Of a stretch of 64,000 nucleotides of DNA, positions 10,637 to 22,800 are shown piece after piece. How positions within the stretch are numbered: the first letter of the stretch is position 1; the number at the start of each line of letters is the position of its first letter. The position numbers were made by a program, and so were the translations under genes. The stretch lies in NCBI GenBank assembly GCA_033220425.1, contig CM065646.1, forward strand, positions 441,501 to 505,500. The letters are read 5' to 3'. Below the pieces are notes generated by a model. The model ran no database searches and was not told where the DNA came from. It saw only the letters and a program-made list of their open reading frames with translations. This stretch comes from Lepraria neglecta. Taxonomy: Eukaryota > Ascomycota > Lecanoromycetes > Lecanorales > Stereocaulaceae.

Positions 10637-12994
10637 CAAAGCCGTCATCGTTGCCCCAAACAGAACTGCAACCCGCCGCTCAGCCTCGACATTTGAGCAT
10701 CTCCAAAACCATCAGCACAACCGCAATCAACAAGGATAACCGACCAAGCTTTGCAAAAGGCAGACGCCAGGGACAGACAAGCACTAAGCTTTGATCCTCA
10801 CGCTAGAGAGGTCCCGCCCTGACGTCCGTGATCCCAATGCTCAACCTAGCCAGATCTCACAAGCAGAAAGATAGCCTTACCTCAAGTTCTGAAGAGCCAC
10901 CATGCCGAGTCCAAGCGGTGATAGGGGTAGCGCGTATTTGTGACTAGACGAAATTATCGACAGGTGACTGCAATTAAACTCTGGAATATGCTAGAAGAAA
11001 AAGAAGCCGAGCGTCCACAGCTCCAGCAAGGGTGTTCCTGTGAGGTGGCAGGCTTAGACAGAAAGCCCCTCAACACCAAAGCTCTACTCCAAACAATCAG
11101 CATTCCCCAAAACGAAAAGCTTCATACGATCTCAATACAACCACCATGATCCCACCAACCAGCCTCCTCACCGACACACACCCTTCCCACCTTCCCACCA
11201 ACCACCTAAGCACCCACACCTAATCTCTCCCCATATCTCTCTATATGTATTGCAGTACCCTCAGAGACAAGTCTTTGATTTCCGCTCCCACAATTGCGTG
11301 CAGGAGGGCATTAAGAAGCGAACAAAGTACATCTCCAAAAACCGCTTCCATCTCCCATAGGAAGGTAAATGCGCCCAATACAATCCGTGAAAGCTGAGTG
11401 AACGACTTGGTATCGGCGCTCATCGATCGAACTAGTGGGCTGAACCCACCAGGAGATGATTGACGCGACTGGTCGGGATACGCTGCTAGGAGAGACTATG
11501 CCAGTGACTGGTGCCGCGGCGTAGGTTTTAAGAGTGGTTGCGGGGAGGGTGGAGTGGATGGTTGGTTCCTTATCTTTGAAGGCGTAGGATGTAGGGGATG
11601 TGTGCGGGACATCTTTGTGGTGTGAGAGAGCTGGCTGGAGCGTGACGTTTTGCCATGAGCTCTACAGGGCCGGTACTGAGATAGTAAGGGCTCTAAGAGC
11701 AGCTGCAAGACAAAGGACATTTCTTTTGTACGCAGGGAGACTTCGCTGTGCGAGCCATCCATGTTCTAGGCCGAGACCATGAGGATATATGGAGGAAAGC
11801 ACATCTGGCGAGTGAGCCTTTGCCATGATAAGCCGTAGCTCGAAACGTCTGTGAAAGGCAACCTTTTGTAAAGGCATCCACCACCGTAGCGATGAAAAAG
11901 TGCTCGAACTCTCCCCCAGGACCCACAAAGATCCCAAAGACAACCACAAAAAGCGGTGCCCGACACATCCCACCAACCGTCTTCCATCCCATCCCACAGC
12001 CACATCACCAAAACATCCAATGTGTAACCAGAGCATAAAGTCCAGCGGAACCCACCCAAGCGCGCCTCCAATACAGAGATCTTCCCAATTTCGGCGCTTT
12101 CGTGAATCCCTTCACTTTCTCTCGAATCTGGACGTCTTGACCCGCTTCCGCTCCTCTCGCCCCATCTCATCCCCACCTTGCGGCAAAGATATCGAAAGAG
12201 GCATCGAAGAGCTAATCACGGGCCCGACAGCTATGACCGCGAGACTAAAACCGACAAATACTTAGGGTTAAGTTCCGGCACCCATCCTCCCCGCACTACC
12301 ATTTACACTCCGAGAAGTGCAGCGGCAGCCCGACTTCCCACCGCGGACAATGCTCAATGAGACCGTGCTGTGAGGCTCGAGGATTTGGGCGGAAAGGGGT
12401 GGGCGCGCGAAGTGCGTGTGGGGCCCTCTTGGGGGGCATTCTGTCGAGACAGAAGATGAGTCCCGGGAAACTGTGGGGAGGGTGTGCTGCGTGTTTTGTT
12501 GTGTGCCGCAAGGGCGAGAGATTTGGGGGTGGAGATTTTGAGAGGGCGTTGGGCGCGTTGGTGGAAGGAGGTAGGGAGGGTTGAGCGTGGTTGATGGTGA
12601 GGGAGGAATTGATTGGTAGTAGGTGGATGATGAAGATGACATGGTCTATTCGGCATTGGGGATGCTGTTTGCTGGTGGAGGTAATTGTTGTAGGAGGAAA
12701 GCAGGAGGCAGGTGCAAAGAGGACGTGAACGCAACTAATTTAGCGTGTTTTGCCGATCCACGCTAGCACGTGTTCCTTGGGATTAGAAATCTCGCCAACG
12801 GCATACTTGATTTGAATATCTTTTTTAGAGGTTAAGAATTGACATGGGAATGAAATTTAGATTGGTATATAACCAAAATGCCTATCTACTTATATGTGCA
12901 TCTATAATACAAAGGAAATCATACAATCATATCTATATCATAGCACCTATCCCAGTCATCAAGCCGAAACCATAAGTCATAACCCCCGCCTACT
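10637..12994. other. Gene-poor stretch of about 2.4 kb
   Basis: Frames on both strands (e.g. around 11.5-12.2 kb and 12.27-12.73 kb) are overlapping, low in domain content and biased by C- or G-rich DNA. I call none of them. The last ~200 bp before 12995 are AT-rich and probably hold the 3' untranslated region of the minus-strand surface-protein gene. Confidence 0.45.
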
Positions 12995-13089
12995 CTAGGA
13001 CAAGAACCTCTTCAGACGTATCCATGCAGAGTTGCTTTCAATGCTCGATCCATTGACCGGCTTAGTCCAGAAAATGTGAATGACGGGCG

Positions 13090-13760
13090 GATCGGTTACC
13101 GGAATATCCAAAGCGGGAATCCTAGTAGGCGATGGTCCTGGTACTTGTAGATTGGCTTCGGTCATTTCTCCTACTTGCTCGGGCGCGTCAGAAGCCGGAA
13201 ACTTAGTTTGGGACGGCGTAATTAGTTGCGAGATGACCTGGGCGACTTCTTTCACCTGGTTAGGCGTAATAGCCTCTTGAACTTGTGAGGTTGGAGCCTC
13301 TGTAGCCAACGGCCCTGGCGGTTGCGAGTTGACTTGCGCCGCTAGATCTAACTGCCCAGGGGTGGCTGTTTCTTGAACTTCTGAAGCTATTGGCTCTGTG
13401 GGCGAGGGTTGTGGTAATTTGCGGGTTGGCTTGGGTCACTTCCACTACCTGCTCGGGCAGGACAGTCTCTTTAATTGGTGAAGCTGGTAGCTCTGTGGGC
13501 GACAGCCTTAATGGCTGCGAGATGACCTGTGTCACTCCCTCGAATTGCTGGGGCGTGACTGTTTCTTGAGTACCTGAAGCCGTGAACTCAGTACGCGATG
13601 GCCTTGGTGTTTGCGAGAAGACCTGGGTTACTTCCTCTACCTGCTCAGGTACGGCCGTGGCTTGAACATTTGAAGCCACAGCTTCTGTAGACGAGGGCAA
13701 GAGTGTTTGCGAGTTGAATTGGGTGGGTCCATCTGGCGATTCCGCCTGCGCCAACAACAC
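13090..13760 (-). repeat. 96-bp coding minisatellite in the tail of the surface protein
   Basis: A recurring GCGAG(A/T)TG-type anchor lies at about 13147, 13228, 13324, 13421, 13517, 13613 and 13709 on the plus strand. The steps are 81, 96, 97, 96, 96 and 96 bp. Each unit encodes about 32 residues of the form EQVEEVTQVxSQ followed by a Pro/Ser stretch and an xET or xEA end. The single 97-bp step coincides with a change of reading frame. Confidence 0.85.
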
Positions 13761-13899
13761 CTTTCGGTCTCTGTCATTATCGCGTCCTCGTCCTGTTGAT
13801 GAAGAGGTAGTCGAGCTACGAGTGGTAGTACGTCTTGTAGTAACAATTACTGCGGCTGGGACAGAAGTTGTGCTTGTACTCGACCGCGTGGACATGGAA

Positions 13900-14690
13900 A
13901 AAGAGCTTGTCGTGATACTTGGCCTTGTGGATGACGTTGTGGTTGAGATAGTAGTAGTACTTCTCCTAGGGGAGCTTGTGGTGCTATCTTCTTCATCGTC
14001 GTCGCTCCCATGCCTCTTAGTCGAGGTTGTGGTGGGAATGGTAATAGTGCTTCTCCTAGTCAAGCTTGTGGTAATATCGCTGCTATCATCGTTGCTCCAC
14101 GCCTCTTGGTTGAGGCGGTGCTGGAGGCGGTCGTAGAGACGGGAGTCATGCTTCTTCTAGTTAAGCTTGTAGTGGTATCGTCGTTATTATCATCATCGTC
14201 GCTCCCACGCCTTTTAGTTGAAGTGCTGGAGGTGGTAGTAGACGGAGTAATCACTCAGACAGTCGTAAGAGTAGTCATTTGTGTGGATGCGGCGGTAGAA
14301 GACCGAGTGCTGCTCATGGTGGTAGAAGAGACCGTCGAATTAGTGCTTGACCTTGTAGAGGAGGCCAAAGTAGTACTCCTCTGCGTCGAGCTCGTAGTAC
14401 TTGAATGGTTACCGTCATTATCATCACCGCGTCTTCTCGTGGATGAGCTCGTGGTAGTACTTCTTCTGGTTGAGCTTGTAGTACTAGAATCGTTATAGTC
14501 GTCACCGCCACGCCTTCTCGTAGATAAAATCTTAGTAGTAGCTCTCTTCGTCGAGCTTGGCGTACTGCTATCCTCATCATTATCACCACGTTTTCTCGTG
14601 GATGCTGTCGTTGTAGTACTTCTTTTAGTCGAGCTTGTTGTACTGATATCATTGTCATCGTCGCTGCGCGTTCGTCTTGTCGATGTAGAA
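13900..14690 (-). repeat. Irregular 78-99 bp coding repeats of Thr/Ser plus RRG-Asp patches
   Basis: At least seven copies of a motif of about 26-32 codons. Each has a basic patch (TRRRG or TKRRG), an acidic patch (DDDDN) and a STTSSTRRSTT-like stretch. Plus-strand anchors resembling CTTCTCCTAGTCAAGCTTGT lie near 13959, 14049, 14148, 14371, 14455, 14533 and 14614. Length varies between copies and the frame changes inside the array. Confidence 0.75.
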
Positions 14691-16214
14691 GACGTGACTA
14701 TGCTGCCAGGTTGAAGAGAGAATACTTCCACTTTCTCCGCTCGTGGCAGGACTACTAGTCTGAGAGACGCTGGGAATGCTTATGAGGGTGCTACTACTAG
14801 CGGAAGCGGCGCTGGTCTGGCTAGTCGGAGAGAGTGTGCTTCCATCTGCTTCGCTTGTGGAAGAAAGTGTCGTTCCAATGATGGCAGGTACACTGCTTCC
14901 GCTTGTACCAGAGACACTATTTGCACTCGTGGAAGAAAGGCCCGATCTAGTGGTGTTGGGCATGCTGCTTCCACTGCTTACGCTTATGGAGGAAACACTG
15001 GTACCGGCCGTGTTGGATGCGCTGCTTCCAGTGGTACCACTTGTTGCAATTCCTGTGCTTTGAGAGGGCTGACTTGAACGAAGAAGCACTGATATGACTA
15101 GCAGCACTTGCTGTCGAGAGCGTGGGTTGACTAGTAACGCTACCGCTCGTGGAGCGTACGGTGCTTCGAGAAGCCGTGGGAATTGTACTCAAAGTTGTTA
15201 AAGGCACAGTGCTTTCAATGGTTGTGAGAACAGTTCTTGCGCTGGTTAAGAAGGTATTGCTACCGCTTGTAGAAGGTGCAGCGCTTCCAGAGCTTCCTGT
15301 ATCGGTGCTTCCACTTGTCAGAACGGTACTGCTAACACTTGTTGAGGACACGGTGGTTGCAGAGTTAGTAGTCATGGCAATTTCACTTGTAGAGAACGTG
15401 CTACTATCGCTCGTAGAAGATATGATATTCTCAAATGTTGAAGAGGCCGTGCCATCGCTCGTCGGAATAGTGCTTAGACGAGCGGAAGGTAGCGAGGACA
15501 GTGAGGCAGCAGAGCTGGAAGATAGGGATGACGATGCAACAGCAAAGCTTGTCGACATAATGCTACTGCCGCTAGCGGAAGGGAGTGAAGACGGTACTGC
15601 AGCAGAGCTGAACGATATCGAAGACGATGGGCCGGCAGAGCTCGTTGGAACAGTGGTTCTACTAGAGGGAGATGACGCGGCGGCAGAGCTGGGCGACATC
15701 GAGCTCGTTGGAGAGTTTTTTCACTAGTGGAAGGGGATCCGGCGGCAGAATTGGACGACAGCGACGATGAAGAAAATATAGCAGCGGAGCTCGTCAGAAT
15801 GGTGCTACCACTAGCGAGAGACATCGAAGAAGAGGTTACCGCCGTAAAGTTTGCCGGCAGCGTGCTTCCAGTAGCGGAAGACATCGAAGAAGACGATGTC
15901 GCAGCAGAACCTGTTGGAACAGTGCTACCACTAGCCGAAGACAACAATGCGGTAGAGCTGGGTGCTTGAGAACTAGAAGACTTTCCGCTGGAAGGCTTCA
16001 CATTGGAAGACACGCCGATAGATAACTCTGGAAGGGAAGTCTGAGAAGTTACACTTGTGACAGGGACAATACTCGAAAGCCCTTCCCTCGATGTCACAAT
16101 AGCAGGTCTCCTTGAAGCCGCCTGGCTTGCAGAGGTTGTGCTCAAGAGCGGAGGCGATGGCTGTTGTGTAATAAGGATAATAGTGGAAACAAAGCTCGTC
16201 GAAGAATCTGATCC

Positions 16215-16600
16215 AGGGACAGGAGGTCTAGGTGGTAGTGTATTTGGACCTGGAGGAGCTAGTCCCGGGGGTGGAAGGTTTGGAGGTGGAGGTGCTGGTC
16301 CTGGCGGCGGCGGGTTTGGACCTGGTGGCGCTGAGCCAAGTGGTGGAGGATTAGGACCCGCAGGCGGACCAGGAGGTGGAGGGTTTTGAGCCGGGGGAGC
16401 TGGACCTAGAGGTGCTTGTTTAGGCGGCGGTGGAGGAGGAGCTCGTCCAGCAGGAGGTGGAGATGGCGGTGAAGGAGCTTTTTCAGGAGGTGCCGGGCCA
16501 GGAGGAGGCGGGGATGGAGGTTCTGATGCCGGTGGGGGAGGTGGCGGCGGAGGCGGTGGTGGTGGTGGTTCTACCGACGGAGGTTGCTTCGACGTTGAAC
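16215..16600 (-). repeat. Proline-rich PPG/PPP low-complexity region
   Basis: On the minus strand this encodes runs of proline with PGPAPP and PNPPPPG units, including about 13 consecutive prolines near 16525-16570. It links the propeller to the Ser/Thr-rich tail, a common spacer in fungal wall-associated proteins. The glycine-rich plus-strand frame over it is an antisense shadow. Confidence 0.85.
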
Positions 16601-18298
16601 CAGGAGTTCCAAACCCTTGCAAGCCTCCATTACCAAAGTAAAATACGACACCATTGCCAAAGACTGGACGCCGGAATCTGGCGGATCTTGAGGACTTTGA
16701 CTTTAAATTAAATCTGAGGCAGCGCCATAGGTCTCATGGTGCCATCCGAGTCAGGCACTGCATGCCAAGCTCGCAGTCCTGTTTTGGGATCTAACAGCCA
16801 AACGATAGCAGTGCCTGGGGCGCCTCCATTTGAGGTAACGATCGGACCACCCGCCCCTGGGAAGGAAGATGCCTTTGTACAACCTGCGAATGTGAAGACT
16901 GGAGCTCCATTGCTGCTGACTCTAAATCGGTAGGCTAGACTAGGAGAATTAGGCGGAGCCACGTAGATATAACCGCCCTCTAAGGGGTATGAAGCCAAGC
17001 TCCCGAATATGGGACGGCAAGTATCGATTGTCTGAAGGGTAGTGCTGTTCGTTCGCGAAAATGCACCTCCACGAGTCCCTTGGGTGCTATTGTTACATCG
17101 AAGGTGGTTTGCATCGAAGACGAAGATTTTGCCAGTTCTACCCACGCCAACGGCTAATCTGTTCACGCCCTGTCCACGGAAGGCTCCACCAAGGAGGGCA
17201 ATTGCTCCAGTTCGTAGTTGTCGGTCGGCGAGGTTTTTAGGAGGCCGGTTGAGTGGTTGACAGTAATCGCGGAGCGTGAGGCTTCCATCGGGGCCGATGT
17301 CGAGTTCAATCTATGATGTTGTGAGCGTGCGTACAGCAAAACAAAGCTAGGGATAATTTACAAAAGTTTCATCTTGTATCAATGATGTGCCGGACGCAGG
17401 AGTTCTCGGCTTTCCTTGCCGGGACACCAGGTAAAGATGTTGGCCATCTGTCGAGATTTCCATGCTAGTAGTAAAGATGACTCTTTGCCCATCCCTACTC
17501 CCACCTCTTCGTTGTAGACTTCGAGCTGCAAGAGATCCGGACTGGACAGGATAGTCTGTGACTACTTCTTTTGACGTAACGTTGACTCCAATGGTAAGGG
17601 CAGTGTTGTTGAAGACGGGAAAGGAGCCACAATGGCCACCAAATCCTCCGTAAACAATATCGTCCACTTGGACCAAAGAGGTCATCTGCCGCAATAGACC
17701 TCCAACAAAGTATCTGTCGGTGGTATTGTCACTCGTGTAGCCGTCCATAAGTATGGGGAATCCGAGAACATCTTCAAGGGTGTTGATGTCCACACCATAG
17801 AGATAGTAGACACCATTATAGCGCCTCTATCACCTACGGTCCTGAAGTCGGAGATGTAGCTTTTTGCGGAAAAGTATGCGATATCAGTAGTAGGGTCGAT
17901 GACTGGAGTCCCAGAAATGCCTTCAGTCTTTCCATATTCTGGGCAGTTCAAGTCGGAGGTCAGAAAGGCGTTTGGACTTGTCTTTCATTGATAGTATCGC
18001 CTGTCTTGGCGCCTAAGATTCGAATTCGATTTTGGGAAGAGGCGAGAAAGAGAAGCTGGTCGTTGCCGTTCGGGGTGTAGACCAATGGTTCGGCATAGAA
18101 TTGTTCGCTATCATGGAAATGCTTTGTGAATAAGGGGCCAACCTTTTTGCTGGCGATTAATGCTGGATCAATATTATGATTCGGCAGATAACCTGATTGG
18201 CCAGGATCTGCGTCTGAGTATCTGTCTGTCTCCTGCAAAGCAGTGACATGTGAAACTAACGCCAACGCCACTAGGGCGAGGCGATAGAGAAGTAACAT

Positions 18299-19841
18299 AC
18301 CTTGTTTCCTTGGCTGTCGCCAAAATGTACTCAGGTCTCACAGCAAAAGATAATCACATGCAAGAGAAGCGCACAATCACATGCAGGAGGAAGAGGAAAC
18401 CCAATTAGGTAGAAAATGCGGTCTGCCAGCCGTAATTCATGAGAATCACATGCGATGCCAAGTGATAAACCTATCAATATTGCGCGTTAAGTACCAAAGC
18501 TTCAGAAAAAGAAGCTCTTTCCAACCTTAGTACACTGAAGACTTGCTAAATCATCTCAGCCATTGCATGGCTTTTGGAACCCATGAAAGCAGCAGTTTGG
18601 TCTTTCGAAATCCGTGTCCGCGGTTTGAGCGGGCTTTTGAGACCGATAGAGAACGGTGCGAGAAACACAGACCATACTAAGCCATATAAAAGCTTGGCGG
18701 AGTCATTGAAAGGCTCATTCTCACTCACACCATTTGCAATCAGAATTTCTAGGATGAGTGTGGTAAGTGGCCATAGACTCAGGGAAATCAGATTTTTCTT
18801 CCTTTCCTTGCTCAAAAGCTGCCTGGAAACGCTATTGCAAGATTGCGGTAACTCAAAAGGATTTGAAGATACTCTTCGCGTTCTGGGCAAGGCCCCCTTC
18901 CTCGCGGCCTGCACGCCATGATCGCATTTCTTCTAAACACACGTTTTTCCACTGGCGTAAGCGTCCATATCTGGTCCCACGGCACTGCATAGGAAGTCAC
19001 GGCAGGTACTCTGTCGAAGGCTATGGAGTCAACCAGCAATTGGCGAGGGCCCCGAAGATTGGATGACTTCTCTTAATAGCACATTCGATTTTGTAGCGTA
19101 CTGTAGGGAAGAATTTGGGTATCAATCATCGTAATTTGAGGCAGAATTCCCCATATCGAAAGAGATTGGTTGGAGATGAGCGCGGAAAAATTCCGAGATG
19201 CAGGATTCCTCGGCGCCAAGGCACTATAGCTGGATGACTAATCTCGACCAATCAGAATTTACTCCCATCAACGCTTCCTTCTTTCGTCAAGTCCTTCCTA
19301 CCGGTTTGATCTCCTGACAGGTGGAAGGAATGCTTGGATTAGGAATGACATCATCTCCAATTCCCCTGCTATCACGATGCGTAACGGCAGCCTCCGCACG
19401 GGGCTGTTGTCCAAGTACAGCGATCCTGGTTCACCATCCACCTCTCTAGGATGCCCACGAACACGACACCGATACTGTTCTTACCCTTCTCGGTCCATAG
19501 CGAATCAGTACTGCAAACATTAGAAGGCGCCCATGTTTTCCTTCCTTGGGTATTGCAATTGACGATGGTTTTTATGTCGTTGAGGTTCAGATCCCTTGAA
19601 AAGTCATTAAACATGTCTCCACTGCAAACCATCAAGCAGGAACGTGAGATCGTCCGACTTCGGTGATGGTTAAAAACCATTACAGTGATACTATTTATTT
19701 TCTGATGGGTTATCAACCATTATTGCTGCCTGACTTCGATGCAAGCCGCAAGAATGAGCCCCCCGCTAGCGCTCCGCGCTGAGCCGGCATCAGCCAATAA
19801 GGCCTCTTGCTCACCTACAATGCCTGCAACTCATGCATTAG
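18299..19841. other. Mostly gene-free stretch with one weak candidate
   Basis: Holds the probable promoter of the surface-protein gene and no recognisable domain. Frames at 18546-19066 overlap on both strands and are not called. Confidence 0.45.
19372..19716 (-). CDS. Possible fragment of a Cys-containing small protein
   Basis: A minus-strand frame with seven cysteines and Trp-rich C-terminal sequence (e.g. NCNTQGRKTWAPSNVC, then CTWTTAPCGGC). Codon choice looks plausible, but there is no signal peptide on this piece and no family that I recognise. It may be one exon of a secreted peptide gene or chance. Confidence 0.2.
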   Translation of the reverse strand: MITHQKINSITVMVFNHHRSRTISRSCLMVCSGDMFNDFSRDLNLNDIKTIVNCNTQGRKTWAPSNVCSTDSLWTEKGKNSIGVVFVGILERWMVNQDRCTWTTAPCGGCRYAS

Positions 19842-22800
19842 ATGCGGCTGTACATTCCGAGGCTGTGCACCCCCGAAGCGGGCAGGTGGCACGGCTTTGT
19901 CTGGCTTGTTAATAGAGACGCCGTACCGCTCACATCTTGCGTATTCGTCGATGCTCGAGAAGTTTTCCTCAAGATGAAGGATGATGACTACAGAGAGCTT
20001 CGCAGGCTTACCAAAAAGTACAGAATTTATTTTGACGGGCCCGTCGACTCGGATAAATGGCCGTCTGCTCATGAGCGCCTTTTTCGCAACATTAAGTTGC
20101 TCGGGAAGACATCTTACCATGAATATAAGGAGCTCAAAAGGGCCGCATCGGCAGACGCCCCTTGGGGAGCGTACGCGGTTAAGCGAGCTGAGCGTATCGC
20201 TGACTTAGCGGAGCGGTGTCGCTCAGAGAACCGAAATGAGGCCGGTTGGAGATTGGCAATGGAACCTGAAATTTTTACCCGTTTCACAGTCGAAGTAGCA
20301 TGGTAGGTTCCAAAATCATTATGAGATTTCTACTACTTCGTTTCACCGCTGACTATTCAAGCCCAAAATGTCGCGCCAGGATATGGAGGTCGGAGATAGA
20401 AGTCGAGACGGAAAACACCCCGAATGAAGGTCCAAGACTTGAGGAGCGTCGCAAGCGGCGGACACCTTGCCACTGTCCCCCTGAGAGCCGCCAGCTTGAC
20501 TTGTCAGTTATAACAAGCGACTAGGCGTCTGAATGATATTGATTTTATCTAGTAATGATATAGGCCTCAATCGCCTGTTCTCGGATCGTGCAGAGGAACT
20601 TGTTGTCCATGACGAAGTTATCAAGTCGGATGTTCCCAAAAAGGACCGCCCGGACCGCATTTACGGCCTACGAGAGACAAAAGTCTTTGAGAAGGCACTC
20701 TCTGCTCCTTTCAGGAATTTCGAATCAGATGACGCTCAGGATCGACTTGTTCGTGAAGCAGTCCTAAGTAGCCCCTTCCGGCAACTTGACGACGCCCTGA
20801 TCTTCCCTTTCCTCATTCTCGAAGCTAAATCAGAGATGGGTGAATCGTTCGCTTCGATCGAAATGCAAACCGCACTATCCATACGGACCCTCATAAAGAT
20901 GCAAGAGGATTTGCAGAGGCGTTGCGACTATCAATTGAAGTGGCATGATGGCCCTTTAGTCTGGTTCCTGGCCAACAGAGGAGATGAATGGCGGGTTGCC
21001 GCAACTTATGTTGAGACTGTTGGGCAAGATACCAAAGAAGTAAACTATGTATGCCTCTTCTCTTCTCTACTACTATGGCTGGACACCCAGCTCAGAGAAT
21101 GTCGCTAACATTTCTTCAGCGTACCATCGAGCTATGGAGCGGCAGGCTGGTTTCTAGAGATGGGGCCCTTCAACTGCTTCTCATTATTGACCATATCTTT
21201 GATTGGGCTCGTGATGTGTATCGGTGTGCGGTACTCGATCATTTGAGGCTGCTTTCAGCAGCTGATCCGAGCGACATTATGAGCGTTGCCAACGACAGTG
21301 ACATCTTCTCCATGGCCAATCCCATCAAATCATGGATCGACAGAACACAAACCAACCCTGCCCCAGCTTTCGCCGGTTGCGATGGGGTCGAAGAAACCGT
21401 CGAGGCGATTCGTCCTATGCGTGAGTTGGATTCACGAGAAGGAGTATTTCGTCATTCAATGTTTATCGATTCGGAGTTCCTTGGACTTCACATAACTGGC
21501 GACAACGTAGGGACCATGTTGCTGTCTTTCAACACGCCGACTCAAGCCAAGCTGTTTGCTCGAAAACTTCTGAGAGTACTCTCGAGCAAGAAAACATTGT
21601 CACTTACAGAGGCAACATTAAACGAGCTTGAAAACTCTTGGACTGGGGAAGCCTCCCACTTTGACAACCCACTTAGCCCTGATACCGAATTCGTTGTTCG
21701 AATACTCTTCAGGACATACCTGTCAGACGATTGGAACCAAGTCAGAGAACTATCTTATGTTGCAGTCTCGAGAGATGGGCTGGAAGTTCTTATGGCTCGT
21801 TCCGGATTGATGCGACCTTTTCGAGAACGTGGTACCATGTGCGAGCAGCAGTCCGTAATAGAGATGTTCAGACAACGTCAGACTATGTCATCGATATCCA
21901 ATCTGCATGCTGCCATATCACGGGTTGCCTTGTCTTTGGAGATGATTGGTGAGAAATCTTCTGAGGACAACCCCACCGAACAGCTTCGATTTGAAAAGGA
22001 GGAAAGAGAAGACCAGGCTTATACGATCATTCGGGAGGTATACCGAAAGAACCAGGTGGGGATGCGCGCGGTCACAGAGCCGTTCATTCGTACGTCCAGT
22101 CGAACCGATAAGCAGGCTTTGGAAGGATCATTGGACACTGACAACACCGATACCACCGGCATGCCTGGAAATTCCTGCCTTACAAACCAAAAATTTGTCC
22201 TCCTGGTGGGAAACTGTGTCCAAGTCTCAGGTTTCACGAGTTATCCGACCGAAGTCTGTTTCTATGTGGTATCCGGCCCTCCCGTGATTCCGCCCCCGTC
22301 GTTAGTCACGAAAGCTCTTCAGAAGATCCTTGAAGAAAACAACCGAATCCACATCACACTGAGATATTCCAAGCCTTCGCTTTCTGCGAAATGGAATCTA
22401 GAGAATGTGTACACAACCGCCGATCAACATCATATTCATAAAATCGATGCCTTGATCAAACACCTGAGTGAGAAGACGGACTGGTTTCGAATTTCAGGTG
22501 ATAATGCTATAGATGAAAATAGTCCGGCCGGGATCCCTGGTTTCGGTGGCAACTCCAATCTGCTCAGTGAGAATCACCCCCGAGCTCAGACCAGCTCGCA
22601 ACAAGACGAGCGAGCCACGAAAAGGAGTGCGTCCCCAATAGTCCATGTTCCTAGCCTTCTGGAACGTCGGAGCGGTGAAATAGAAGCAGCTTTCCGTTCC
22701 GACATGCAAAAGGCGCTGCAAATGAGCCTGAACGAGGTTAACAGCCATTCAAGGTCTGGCCAACGGCAGCCATCAGGATCAGTAGAACCCCGGGAAGAGG

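Larger units (their letters stand above)
12995..18298 (-). pseudogene. Secreted PQQ-like beta-propeller protein with Pro-rich and repetitive Ser/Thr tail; frame broken many times
   Basis: The start at 18298 opens a clear signal peptide (MLLLYRLALVALALVSHVTA). A propeller-like ectodomain follows in pieces: TPVIDPTTDIAYFSAKSYIS, YFVGGLLRQMTSLVQVDDIV, LAVGVGRTGKIFVFDA, LEGGYIYVAPP and TNGGQAGT-like strands, ending FGNGVVFYFGNGGLQGFG. This order is typical of fungal quinoprotein-like extracellular proteins. A true intron (17311-17361, GTAAAT...CATAG) separates two propeller exons. After the propeller comes a Pro/Gly region, a Ser/Thr mucin-like region and two tandem-repeat families, ending IRLKRFLS at 12995. 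Reading frame changes are needed near 17950, 17830, 16705, 15700, 15100, 14690, 14260, 14060 and 13420, too closely spaced for introns. A cell-surface or adhesin role is inferred. The gene is either decayed or affected by indels at simple repeats. Confidence 0.65.

Noticed and set aside
11496-12734. Several Pro/Ser- or Gly/Trp-rich frames on both strands
   Set aside because: Compositional frames in C/G-biased DNA with no domain or splice logic.
14010-15970. Val/Leu/Glu-rich plus-strand frames
   Set aside because: Antisense shadows of the Ser/Thr-rich repeats; open only because of the repeat composition.
16057-16389. Glycine-rich plus-strand frame
   Set aside because: Antisense shadow of the proline-rich region of the minus-strand surface protein.
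18546-19066. Overlapping frames on both strands of about 100 codons
   Set aside because: No family signature; the hydrophobic stretch alone is not enough to call a gene.
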